Below are positions 13,279 through 24,031 of a stretch of DNA of 64,000 nucleotides, piece after piece. Both the position numbers and the translations under genes were made by a program. This DNA comes from Dioscorea cayenensis subsp. rotundata (lineage: Eukaryota; Streptophyta; Magnoliopsida; Dioscoreales; Dioscoreaceae): NCBI RefSeq assembly GCF_009730915.1, contig NC_052476.1, positions 18,829,257 through 18,893,256 on the forward strand. Reading direction: 5' to 3'. Below the pieces are notes generated by a model, which saw nothing but the letters and a program-made list of their open reading frames with translations, had not been told where the DNA came from and did no database searches. Every line of letters begins with the position of its first letter. Positions within the stretch are counted from its first letter, which is position 1.

Positions 13279-13966
13279 GGGTGTGTTTGTTTGGGTGTAT
13301 TTGGTTTTACATGTAAAACCAAATACTTTATTTTATGAAATTCATTATTTGTTTGGGTGTATCTGCAAACCCTAATGTAATTGGGATTACATTACAATAG
13401 TTTTTTTTCTATTTGGTTTTCACGTCCAAATTGGGCATAAAACCAAATCCCGGGAGTTGAAAACCAAAGTATAAATGTACATACATGCATGCATATATAC
13501 ACATATACACATACATATACATTTACATATTTATATAATCATATATATGTATTTTTACACATATACATATATATATATACTCATATATGTATATATATAA
13601 ATGTATATATGTATATATATATACATATATATATTCATATACATATATGCATATATACTCATATACATATATGCATTTATGCATATATACACATATATAC
13701 ATATATTTATACATATATATATATATACTCATATACATATATGCATATATGCATACATACACACATATATACATATATACATGTGTGTTCTAATTCCAGA
13801 TTTACAAATCCTTCCAAACAAACATAAAATTTTATAATACATTAATTTCAGTTACATCCAACTAAACACAAGATTTGACTGCACTGTATTTTAAAACTAA
13901 GTATTTCCACTTACATTGTAACTGGAAATCCACTGCATTTAGAATTACATTCAACTAAACGCTACC
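13279..13966. mobile_element. Tourist/Harbinger-like non-autonomous element, copy 1
   Basis: The element starts GGGTGTGTTTGTTTGG and ends with the reverse complement of GGTAGCGTTTAGTTG. It is flanked on both sides by TAA (13276-13278 and 13967-13969), the target duplication typical of PIF/Harbinger. No transposase is encoded. The middle is a TA/CA microsatellite. Internal ATTTGGTTTT...AAAACCAAAT palindromes are shared with the element at 15190-15920, which lies in the opposite orientation. Confidence 0.72.
13477..13785. repeat. Compound (TATA/CATA)n microsatellite
   Basis: About 300 bp of alternating purine-pyrimidine units (atac, atat, gcat) inside the Tourist-like element. It produces Tyr/Ile/His-rich ORFs on both strands that are not genes. 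Confidence 0.9.
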
Positions 13967-14026
13967 TAAGGAAATAGTCTAATTAGGAGCTAACACGGTC
14001 GGCGTGCTTTTATCTCTCTCCACATT

Positions 14027-14461
14027 TAGGGCTGTAAACGAGCCGAGTATCACTAGGCTCGAGCTCGGCTTGAATATATTATTCGAAGGCTCGAGCTCGG
14101 CTCTAGCTCGTTTGAGCCATTTTTTTTGTGCTCGAGCTCGGCTCACTAAAAATCTCAAGTAGCTCGAGCTCGGCTCGTTTAAGCTCGAGTTAGGATAATA
14201 TATGTATAATGTAAGCAATTTAATATAGTTATATAATTATATATTTTTATAATTAATATATAAATAATTTAATATTATATATATATGCTCGTTTAGGCTC
14301 GCGAGCCTCACGAGCTAAGTATGTTTGGGCTCAAGCTCGGCTCGATAACGTAAACGAGAAGCTCGAGCTCGGCTCGGCTCGTGAAAAATCGAATCGAATT
14401 CGAGCATTGACCGAGCCGATCTCGAGTAGCTCACAAGTAGCTTGGCTCATTTACACCCCTA
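14027..14461. mobile_element. hAT-type MITE rich in GAGCTCGAGCTCGGCTC motifs
   Basis: It begins TAGGGCTGTAAACGAGCC and ends with the inverted counterpart GGCTCATTTACACCCCTA. A perfect 8-bp target duplication TCCACATT lies at 14019-14026 and 14462-14469, the hAT signature. The ends are GC-rich with many CTCGAGCTCGG repeats and the centre is AT-rich. No coding capacity. Confidence 0.85.
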
Positions 14462-14469
14462 TCCACATT

Positions 14470-15186
14470 GTTTTGTTTGTTTTCGATGTTATATTTATTT
14501 ATTTATTAATTTATTATTTAGTTTAGATGAACTACTTTTTTGTCATTGCTAGTTGGAGTAATTATATTTTCTGTTTGTCATTGATCAACTTCCACTTCAA
14601 GTAGACTGTTATTAATATGTTCAATCAGTTATCTAGTTATATTCTGTTTGTAATTCTAGTTTTTGTTGTCTTAACCTGGTTTATCTAAATTAAAAAAATA
14701 TATATACTGAGTTATATAGCATGTGGCATAAGTTTTTATAAAATAACAATATTACCTTTGAACTTTCTACCATATAAATCTTGTTTGAATTGATTTATCA
14801 AAAAGTGTTTTTTTTTAGTTTAGTAGAAGTGCTTCTTGAAAAAAATGCTTCTCTAGAGTAAGTTAAACATTTTTTTTTTTTTTGTGCTTGAATTAATTTT
14901 TCTGGAGAAATAGAAGCTATAAAAATAAAGCTAGAATACAGGTTTTTTTTAAGAAGTTGGTCATGACTAGCTTATGAAAAAAAGTTGTTTATCTTTTTTT
15001 CCAAGCTTCTACTTTTCAGAAAAACCAATACAAACAACTTTTTTTGAACCTAGAAATGCTTAATTCATAAAAAAATATTTCTAAGTTTTTCAAAAATTAA
15101 TCCAAACAAGCCCATAGACAATCATCTTTTACCATTGACTAATAAAGTTTATAGTTCAGTTGAGACAAACCAAAGTGAAAAGAATA
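14470..15186. other. AT-rich spacer between two transposons
   Basis: Poly-A and poly-T tracts; no gene or clear element ends seen. Confidence 0.5.
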
Positions 15187-15189
15187 TTA

Positions 15190-15920
15190 GGGGCGTTTTG
15201 GTTCAGTGTAAATGTAAATACAGTGGATTTCTAGTTACAATGTAACTGAAAATCCATGGATTTTATAATACAGTGCAGTCAAATCTAGTGTTTGGTTAGA
15301 TATACTGTAGATGTTGTATTATAGGATTTTGCATTTGATAAAAGATATTTATAAATTAGAAATTAGAAATTTGTTTACATTATAAATATTTTAATGATTT
15401 TAAGTATTGTATTAATTAATTTAACTATTAATTTTATTATTAAATTAGTTATTAAATTTATTAGTATATTTATTTATTTATTTTATTATATTTTATATTT
15501 TTTAAATTTAATTTTTAACCCAGTAAAAAAAGTATTTTGAACTTTTCATATATTTTTAGCATGTTATTAATGATTTTAATTATCGCATTGATCATTTTAA
15601 CTCTTAATTTTTTTTATTAAATTAATTATCAAAATAATTATTAAATTTATTATTAAATTTTATAATTTTTCACTCCACAAAAATATCCATAAATATTTAA
15701 TCATATTTGTTTTTCTTTAATTGGTCACATATAGGCATTTGAAGAAATTAAAAGATAAGGGATTTGGTTTTACGCCCAATTTGGCAGTAAAACCAAATCC
15801 CTCATTGGATGTAATATGAGTTACATTGGTTTTTGAAATCATGTGAACCAAACACTGGATTTCAGAAAATCCAGTAACTCAAGTTACATGTAACTCAAAA
15901 CCCTCCAAACAAACTCTACC
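15190..15920. mobile_element. Tourist/Harbinger-like non-autonomous element, copy 2 (inverted)
   Basis: It starts GGGGCGTTTTGGTTCAG and ends in the reverse complement of GGTAGAGTTTGTTTGG, with TTA on both sides (15187-15189 and 15921-15923). Its left end resembles the reverse complement of the right end of the 13279-13966 element (shared blocks such as CAGTGGATTTC and ACAGTGCAGTCAAATC). The two are therefore family members in opposite orientation. No transposase ORF. Confidence 0.72.
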
Positions 15921-15923
15921 TTA

Positions 15924-18045
15924 GTGAAATATCCCAAATTCCATGGTACTATTATTATTATGATTAGGATTATTATTATTAGCATTAACATTATTGTTGG
16001 AGAACATTTCCTTGGAAAAAAATAAGGGTAATTTAGGAATTTTATAAATATACATGACAAGGAGAAACTTCCATGGACGAAAAGGTAAATATACAAAAGA
16101 AGAAGAAACTATTTGACAATTTAAAACTACAAATTTTTCATGGTAAAAAACATCCAGGATTAGTAAATAATTTTACCATTATTTTCCAAACATCCTTTTC
16201 TTTTATTATTTTTTTTTAAAAGGACAAAAACTGTCCATTTTCAAGATCCACTCATGTCTTTGTATTGGAGGTCAAGATCTTTATTTTGTAAGTATTCATT
16301 TATTCATTCATTTATTTTATTTTATTTTTCTATAAATAAGAGAAATAAAATTATGATGGTTTGCTCTCACGTGTTTCCATCTTAGGGCCCTCATAATCCT
16401 AATTTAATTATTAACATTGGACCCAATTGATATAGGATACAGGTTTGTTGTGTAATTTGGCATTCATTGGATGTCTAATTAAGGAATAAAGATGGTGGAG
16501 AAATAATCTCTCAAGTAAAACTATAGGGTGTTTTATTGATATAGGTTTGTTATATAGGTTATATTCAGAGAGCCAGATTAATATGATTTTTAACTGTTTG
16601 ATAAATTAAAATAATGATTACCATATTTATTTATATTTTAATATATATGTATATATCATATTTTAAGAAATTATATAATTTTTTTTTACAAAGTAGTTTT
16701 TCTTTTCGATAATATAAGGTTTTTTTCAATTAACCACAAAAAAAACATATTAATTGTGTTAACTATTCCTTATTTTGCAGGGTAAAATTATTAATTCATT
16801 TACAAAGTAGTTCATGTGTCATGAAAACATTTTTTTTTTCTATTATTACTTCTAAAATTTCACTTAAAAAACTTTAAATTCTAGAAATTAAAGGAAATGT
16901 TGTTCGAGGTCATATTTTTTTATGCCACCGGATAAATTTTTAAATAAATTGACTCTGAAAGAAAAAAAGGATTAATTAATACCATTAACAAATTTTCTTT
17001 TTAACCATAGAAATCATATGTCCTTTAAAAAAAAAAACTGTATTTTTATTTCGCAAATATGTGAAATTATAAGTATTTTAATTTTCTCAATATTTTTTCC
17101 TAATTTTTAATACTAATTTTTTTTTATTATAATTCTAGAGAGAGATTAATATTTATAATTTTCAAAAAATATCACAATTATTATAATTCTAGAGAGAGTG
17201 AAGAGATACAAAGATACATACATATTTTCCATTTTTCAATATATACATAAATATTTATTGTAATTAATGTACAAAAAAGTACTAGCAGTTCCATGTTACT
17301 CTACTACATGAACAATAAATCCCTCAAATTTTATAAATCTCCAAAACGGTCCTCTGTGTTTTTGAAACTTTACTTTTAGTCCAACACAAGGTTAATTTAC
17401 TATTAAAATTATAGTCAAATTCTAAAAAACTCCGACGGTAACCTTGTTCAACTCTACGCAAGAGATCTTGAGCTCTATGTGAACTAATTGGGAGTAAAAA
17501 CTCACAATATCAAGAAAGATTAAGTGATGTCAGAAAATTCCCTCAAATATATAAGAATATTTTTAAGGATTCTAGATAATCTAAAAAGTATGATGAAATG
17601 TGAGAAAGATGATCCATAATGATGAAAAGTGTTAATGACTATAAGATAATTTTGTTCTTGATATAATTCTTGTGAGATGGATAAAACATTTATTGCAAAA
17701 TAACATAATTATATGCATACATACATACACACAAAATGAAGTGGTTGAAGAGGGCTTAGTTAATTAATAACAGGTCTCATGTACGTGGTGGAGACCGGAG
17801 ACCAGGGGTTGAATTCCCGTCGTATAGAATAAGAATGCATGGTATATTTAAAAAGCATGTGTATGTCCTTGGCACGTAGCTTATCTATATTTATAAAATA
17901 ACAAATTATAACAGTAAATATAATTATAGAGGTGAAAGAAATAAAAATTATAAAAATATAAAAAATAAAAAAACCAAAAATAAAAGATAATGAATAAAAT
18001 AAAATAAAATAAAATAAAAAAGATGAATAAAATAAGAATAAAAGG
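15924..18045. other. Intergenic region upstream of the NAL1-like gene
   Basis: AT-rich with homopolymer tracts. A faint tRNA-like B-box (GGTTGAATTCCCG) near 17808 may mark a SINE. The last few hundred bases should hold the promoter of the gene transcribed from about 18080. Confidence 0.5.
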
Positions 18046-18053
18046 TATATAAA
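18046..18053 (+). promoter_or_regulatory. TATA box of the NAL1-like gene
   Basis: TATATAAA lies about 30 bp before a CT-rich stretch (18085-18125) typical of plant transcription starts. It fits the leader exon ending at 18323. Confidence 0.6.
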
Positions 18054-18147
18054 AAAGGTTGTTATTTTATTTGTCAAGAGAGAAGAGAGTGAAGGGTCCT
18101 CCTCCACTTCTTCCTTCCCTCCCTCTCTTTGGCAGTAGGCCTGCAAC

Positions 18148-18213
18148 ATGGCTTCCCTTTCTTGCTCCCCCTCCACAATGAGATTCCCCACAACCATCCT
18201 CCAAGTGTCCTAG
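18148..18213 (+). CDS. Upstream ORF in the NAL1-like 5' leader (21 codons)
   Basis: ATG at 18148 opens a 21-residue frame (starting MASLSCSPST) that ends at TAG 18211-18213, wholly inside the leader exon. If transcription starts near 18080, this would be the first AUG met by ribosomes and could reduce translation of the main ORF. No known peptide family recognised. Confidence 0.35.
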   Translation: MASLSCSPSTMRFPTTILQVS

Positions 18214-18323
18214 AAACCCCTCTTCCTCTCTCCTCTTCATCCAAAGATTGGCCCTTTTTCCCTTTCTACCATCCTTTTTTCCTCCCATTTACTCATCCTC
18301 CCCTTTCAGCTTCTGCTGTTTCG

Positions 18324-20250
18324 GTGAGCTTCTTCTTCTTTTACTCTTTTCCTTTCTGGATTTTAAGTCAAGATAGGATTTTTATGTTGTTTTTTGATAT
18401 TTGATTCTATGATTCTGTGATTTTATTCAGTATAGATGAGCTTTTTCTTGTGAATTTTTTTTTTCTCTATGAGTTTTTAGCTTGGTTCCTCGTGTTTTTG
18501 ATTGATTCTGATGTTAATGTTGCTGGAATCCATCTCAAGGTGCTGCCTTTGGGTTTGGGTTGTTTGTTGGATGGTACTTGATCTGGATTTCTTTCCTTCT
18601 TTTTTTAGAATGCATTTGCATTGGACTTTGAGGGAAAAAGTTGTGATTTTGGGATTTCATCTGGTTGACTGTGGTCCCGTTCTTTCTATTTTTGTATCTA
18701 TAATTGAGTGATGCATTTATTATTTGGCCTGGCATGTATAAAGGCTTCTTTCTTTCTTTCCTTCTTTTCTGATTCAAAATATGCATTTTGTTATTGTTTC
18801 TTTTTTATTTTTTTCTAATTTACCGCAATAGGATGTCTGAAAGTTCCACTCCTTTACTAGGCCTTTTTTTTTTAATGCCTTGAAGTCTTAAAGTCATTAT
18901 CTTGTTGTGGTTAAATTGGCAGACAAGGTTCTTAGAAAGTAGATGTTCATTTCAATGCATTGATTTTGACCCTTTTGATTTGGAAAGTGGATATGTGTAG
19001 TATTCTTCAATTCTTTGATATGGAACCAGGCTATACATGCTCTGTATCTTGTCTCTTTTACTGTAATTTGTAGCACATTTCTTTCTCTGTTGATGACTTG
19101 CAGTCCTGTTCCTTTCCATCTGTCCAAATGGATGTTTTTTCTTTTCACTATTTTCCTTTTGTGCATACTTCCGCATTTCTGCTGTTATTAATTCCTTAGC
19201 TCATAGCTCTTATATCACCATTTCTTTCACTAGATTCAAACTTTATTGTAATGCAAAGCAGACATGACTTTTGCTGTTACTGTATTCCTTTTAGGGAACT
19301 TAGTATTAATGTTATGGATGGTTCTTTCTCTTTTAGCATTACTAACATCAGAAGCCCACATTGTGATGATTTGAATGAGGGCCAGGTGGCCACACCATCA
19401 TGCACTTTGTTTCTTTCTTGCAGTCACATTATTAAATCTTTTCGATTTTAACATAACAGTTGTACAATCTTTGTCTTTTACTCACTTCACAAGTTTCCAG
19501 TTGCTGAATCTGAACTTGCTATGCTTTCTCACATCCTTACACTGTCATTTCCATTGTTGGATTCTCAAGATTTTTAATAAGGTTGTTATCCCTTAACTTG
19601 TGTGCCTCATTTTGTCGATGACCCTCTGTTGCACAATCTTTTCGATTTTAACATAACAGTTGTACAATCTTTGTCTTTTACTCACTTCACATGTTTCCAT
19701 TTGCTGAATCTGAACTTGATATGCTTTCTCACATCCTTATGTCAATTCTATTGTTCGATTCTCAAATTTTTAATAAGGTTGTTATCCCTAAACTTCGGTG
19801 CCTCATTTTGTCGTGTTTCGATGACCCTCTGTTTTCTGCATAACTTTCTTTATGGTCTCATTTTGGATTCTAACTGATGATATTAATGTTCACACATGCT
19901 TGTATGCATGTGCATTGCTACTGGTGAATTTTTGTGAATGAAGTACTAAAAGTGCCTTCTTTTTTGGTCAATGGATTTTTCCATCCATACCTTTGGAAGG
20001 GGCAATGGATTTTTCCTGCATTTGCTTAATATAAGCTCTTCAGAAACTTATCATTCATAATTCCTGTAATTTACCTTATTTACTATGCTTCTGTGTGTCC
20101 CGATTCTCCATTGCTTTTATCATAGAATCGTATAAAAAGCACCATCATTGTGTCCTTCCTAGAATTTTATGTGATTCTTTTGTACCATGGAATCTTAAGA
20201 AAAGGATGGAGTTGAGCTTTAGTCACTTTCTTGAATGTATTTGGACGTAG
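18324..20250 (+). other. Leader (5' UTR) intron of the NAL1-like gene
   Basis: The donor TTTCG|GTGAGC ends a CT-rich leader exon. The acceptor GGACGTAG|GCGTAG lies 21 bp before the ATG at 20272. The T-rich interior is typical of plant introns. It contains a 200-bp tandem duplication. Confidence 0.6.
19435..19833. repeat. Tandem duplication, period 200 bp, inside the leader intron
   Basis: Two adjacent copies (19435-19634 and 19635-19833) share long blocks, beginning AATCTTTTCGATTTTAACAT and ending near ACCCTCTGTT, with few substitutions and small indels. The similarity implies a fairly recent duplication. Confidence 0.88.
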
Positions 20251-20271
20251 GCGTAGTGAATAACAAGAACG

Positions 20272-22923
20272 ATGAGCCATTCTGGCATTCGAGGTAACCG
20301 TGCAGGATCGATACAATCGGAGGAATCAGCCTTGGATATGGAGCGAACTATTTGTAGTCATGCAAACCATCCTTCTTCCAGTGCATCATTACAACCAATC
20401 ACTTCAAGCGGTCAGCATTCTGAAAACAATGCTGCGTATTTCTCATGGCCTACTTCTACTCTATTGCACGGTGCTGCTGAAGGCCGAGCTAATTACTTCG
20501 GAAACCTTCAGAAGGGTGTCCTGCCAGGTCGTCTTGACGAGTTGCCGAGCGGGCAACAGGCCACCACATTGCTCGACTTGATGACAATAAGAGCATTTCA
20601 CAGCAAGATCTTGCGTCGTTACAGTCTTGGTACTGCAATTGGCTTTCGTATTCGGAAGGGCAAATTAACAGACATACCGGCAATTCTAGTTTTTGTTGCT
20701 CGAAAAGTACATAGACAATGGCTCAACCAGATTCAGTGCCTGCCCACTGCCCTTGAGGTAAGAAGCTATTTACATTCTGGTTTGACTTTATCATTCATTA
20801 TATTTGAAATTCCAAGGTCTGATTGGTTGTGTAGCCCTGAATTTCTCTTTGTCGTTTCTTGATTAGGGACCAGGGGGTGTGTGGTGTGACGTAGACGTTG
20901 TGGAATTCTCCTATTATGGTGCACCGGCGGCAACTCCGAAAGAGCAATTCTACACTGAGCTTGTGGATGGGTTGCGTGGTAGTGATCCATGTATTGGTTC
21001 TGGTTCTCAGGTACTCTGTTGGGCAACTCACCCCACTTCATATTCTTTGTGCACTCTTTGTTTATGATTTAGATGTAGAATTTGAAGTTCACTTCATGCC
21101 AGTGGAAAGAAATTTTTGTTAGTGGCGAAAAGGCAAGTGTATCATTTGAGTCATATAATCTTCTCCCCAAAAGCTTCGGTAAATTTTTATCATGCAAGGC
21201 TTATAACTTGTGCAAAAAATGTTTCTAACTTATCAATATTTCTAATTTTTCATAGTACAAACTCAAGCTTTTATGTTCAGTTACTCTGTGAGTTTAATTA
21301 CTTGAGCTTTGAAAACTTTTGATCATCAGTGTTTACCTTCTGAGCTTCAACCGTTGAATTATAACATATATATTGATAGATCATCAGTGTTTTTCTACCA
21401 GCCAAGAATAATGTCCCTTTGTTGTGCCTTTTAACTGTTTAGGTGGCAAGCCTCGAGACATATGGAACATTAGGTGCAATAGTGAAGAGCCGAACTGGCA
21501 GCAAGCAAGTTGGTTTTCTAACAAACAGGCATGTGGCTGTTGATTTGGATTATCCAAACCAAAAGATGTTTCATCCACTGCCACCTAACCTTGGTCCTGG
21601 TGTCTACTTGGGTGCTGTCGAGAGAGCAACATCCTTTATAACAGATGATCTTTGGTATGGAATATTTGCTGGAACAAACCCAGGTAACAAAATTCCAACT
21701 CATCATTTCATTTGATTTCCCTATGTTGCAAATCATCGAGCATTGATTTAGCAATTGATGTTTGCCAAATAAGAAAATAATTCAAAGTTCTTTACCATTC
21801 ACGACATAACACAAGTGATAATACTGGTTGAAACTTGTGTTCTGGTTTGAAGAATGCTTTTGTTTTCCAAACCATTGGTTGAATGAAGGTGTAATTTGAT
21901 GAATGTGCAGAGACATTTGTGCGAGCTGACGGGGCATTCATTCCATTTGCTGACGACCTTGACTTATCGAAAATCACCACTTTGGTGAGGGGGGTTGGCG
22001 AGATTGGAGATGTAAAGATGATAGACCTGCAATCTCCAATAGGTAGCCTCATGGGAAAACAAGTGGTGAAGGTTGGAAGGAGCTCTGGCTTGACAACCGG
22101 GACTGTCATGGCCTATGCTCTCGAATACAATGATGAGAAAGGAATATGTTTCTTCACTGATTATCTTGTTGTGGGTGAGAACCAACAAACTTTCGATCTT
22201 GAAGGTGATAGTGGGAGTCTCATCATTTTGACAGGACAGGACGACGAGAAACCTCGTCCTATTGGAATCATATGGGGCGGAACCGCTAATCGAGGAAGAT
22301 TGAAGCTTAAATCAGGCCAAGATCCTGAGAACTGGACTAGTGGAGTTGATCTTGGCCGGCTTCTTGATCTTTTGGAACTTGATCTCATAACAACAAATGC
22401 AGGACTCGAAGGTATGTATATTTCCCGCCAAACTCATATTGTGTTGCATTTTATACCGATATTTTAACTTGTCGTTTTCAAATCATTTCCGAGCAAAGAA
22501 GCTTTGCAGGAGCAAAGAATGGCCTTAGCCGGAGTTGATTCTATGGTTGGGGATTCATCTCCAACGGTGGCGAATCTCCCAAAGGAGAAGACCGAAGAAG
22601 TTTATGAACCACTTGGTCTTAACCTCCTGCCATTACCCATTGATGATAATCCCGTCCAGGAAGTGAATCCTCCTTCTATTGATTTCGACTTTAAAGTAGA
22701 TACTCTTGATGTTGCAACTGCTGTTGAAGAGCATCAGTTTATTGTGAACCTCAATTATTCGCCTGCTCATCCAAACCAAGATGATATCTCAGAATCAAGA
22801 TCTCTCTCTGCTTTCAGAGGTTCACCAGATGAAGACCTCTGTGTTTCTTTACATTTGGGTGATCGCGAGGCTAAAAGACAGCGGTCTGAGCCCGTGCTCG
22901 GTGTCAATTCTCCTCCAAAATGA
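20272..22923 (+). CDS. NAL1: NARROW LEAF1-like trypsin-fold serine protease
   Basis: Exons 20272-20757, 20867-21010, 21443-21683, 21911-22411 and 22499-22923 give 598 residues with no break. The protein follows rice NAL1 nearly end to end (RANYFGNLQKG, LLDLMTIRAFHSKILRR, GGVWCDVDVVEFSYYGAP). The catalytic residues are visible: His240 in FLTNRHVAV, Asp297 in RADGAF and Ser391 in LEGDSGSL, with spacing matching the rice triad. Arg239 precedes the His, at the site where I recall rice alleles varying between Arg and His. The C-terminal part holds a canonical LxLxL EAR motif (LGLNL, near residue 506), fitting the reported action of NAL1 on TOPLESS-type co-repressors; that link is inferred. In rice the gene controls leaf width, vein number and yield. 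The last acceptor is ambiguous: 22499 or 22502 both keep frame; 22499 matches the rice length better. Confidence 0.95.
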
Positions 22924-23300
22924 TCCATTGGTTTACAGACATGTTCAGCATACCGGCCTATCAAAGAGCTCATGCTTCCAAACCCAAAAAATTCTCATGG
23001 ATTACTAGTTCAGTTTGGAGTTCTGGTTATCATGGAGCTTCATATATTATGCAAGTAGGATTCTGAAGACGCCGACGACGCAAACATTTAGCCATCCAAA
23101 CAGTCATTTGTCCTGCAATTTTGCATGTTTCAAACAATGATTTACTTAGCTTCAATCTAAAGCTCCATGTCCATAAGTTTTTAATTATCAGAAGATTTTC
23201 TTGAATTGGAAATGAGAAATATCAATGCTGTAGTTTTTTTCTTCTTGAAATTAGTTTGTCTTTGAATCTCTTGTTATGTTCTTCCAAGTCCTTGAAGCAT
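22924..23300 (+). other. Probable 3' UTR of the NAL1-like gene
   Basis: Non-coding sequence after the TGA at 22921-22923, T-rich towards 23230-23300. Small ORFs here are out-of-frame shadows. Confidence 0.45.
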
Positions 23301-23923
23301 CTGCAATAGTTCTAAATTTCATCTTTATTTCTGCTCTTTTTTTTTTTTTTTCTAAAAAACTAGATTGAAATCCATCAATACAAAACTTTTAATTATCACC
23401 AATAAACTTATAATCATCAATTAAAAATAATGCATCTACCTTTGGAAAAGTCCATGTCTGTTGAAGACATTCATTCAACATCCAACAGAAATCAGACATA
23501 TGTTTTGCATATCATTGCAAACATGTCTCATCAATCAACTTCTCAAATTGGACTAGACAGTTGACACTGACATTTTGAATCAAATTCCATTCTTTACTTT
23601 ATTTTTACTAATACCCACCTCAATATTCTTCTTCTTCTCCTCCTCCTCCTCCCCTTCTTCTGCTTCTTCTTCTTCTTTCTTCTTAACTTTTTATCATCAC
23701 ACTTTATTGTGTTCCCTAAGGTCTAGACAAGTACTGTATTTTTGTTGAATGTATATGCCCATTATTCTTCAACCTAATCAAGCCATAATACTTTTCTTGT
23801 CAAGCATGCTCAACCACAAACTTCATACTTTTATAAGAAATACATTTTATCGATATTTGACCATCCCTATAATTAATTGAAGATGTGATTATAAGGTTGA
23901 GTGCAAACAAAGAATTGAAAGAA

Positions 23924-23974
23924 TATATATATATATATATATATATTTGGTTTGCATCTAACATGGTATCAGAG
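23924..23974 (+). mobile_element. LTR end and tRNA-Met primer-binding site remnant
   Basis: A TA-rich stretch ends in CATCTAACA and is followed at once by TGGTATCAGAG (23964-23974), the sequence that pairs with initiator tRNA-Met in plant LTR retrotransposons. No gag or pol can be recognised downstream, so this is a truncated element on the plus strand. Confidence 0.42.
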
Positions 23975-24002
23975 TTCATTCATATGATAAGTGAGTTCAA
24001 TC

Positions 24003-24031
24003 CGCTCATCCTATATAATATAGGATGAGCG
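24003..24031. repeat. Perfect 14-bp palindrome with 1-nt centre
   Basis: CGCTCATCCTATAT and its exact reverse complement are separated by a single A. It sits 29 bp after the primer-site remnant. It could form a cruciform or an RNA hairpin; function unknown. Confidence 0.85.

Noticed and set aside
13489..13837. Tyr/Ile/His-rich ORFs up to 112 codons on both strands
   Set aside because: Translations of a TATA/CATA microsatellite.
17780..17880. Possible SINE with a B-box-like motif
   Set aside because: No A box and no clear ends; similarity to 26370-26425 is too short to support an entry.
17760..18288. Minus-strand ORFs of 145 and 73 codons
   Set aside because: Overlap the promoter and CT-rich leader of the NAL1-like gene; Phe/Ile/Tyr runs come from AAAATA tracts.
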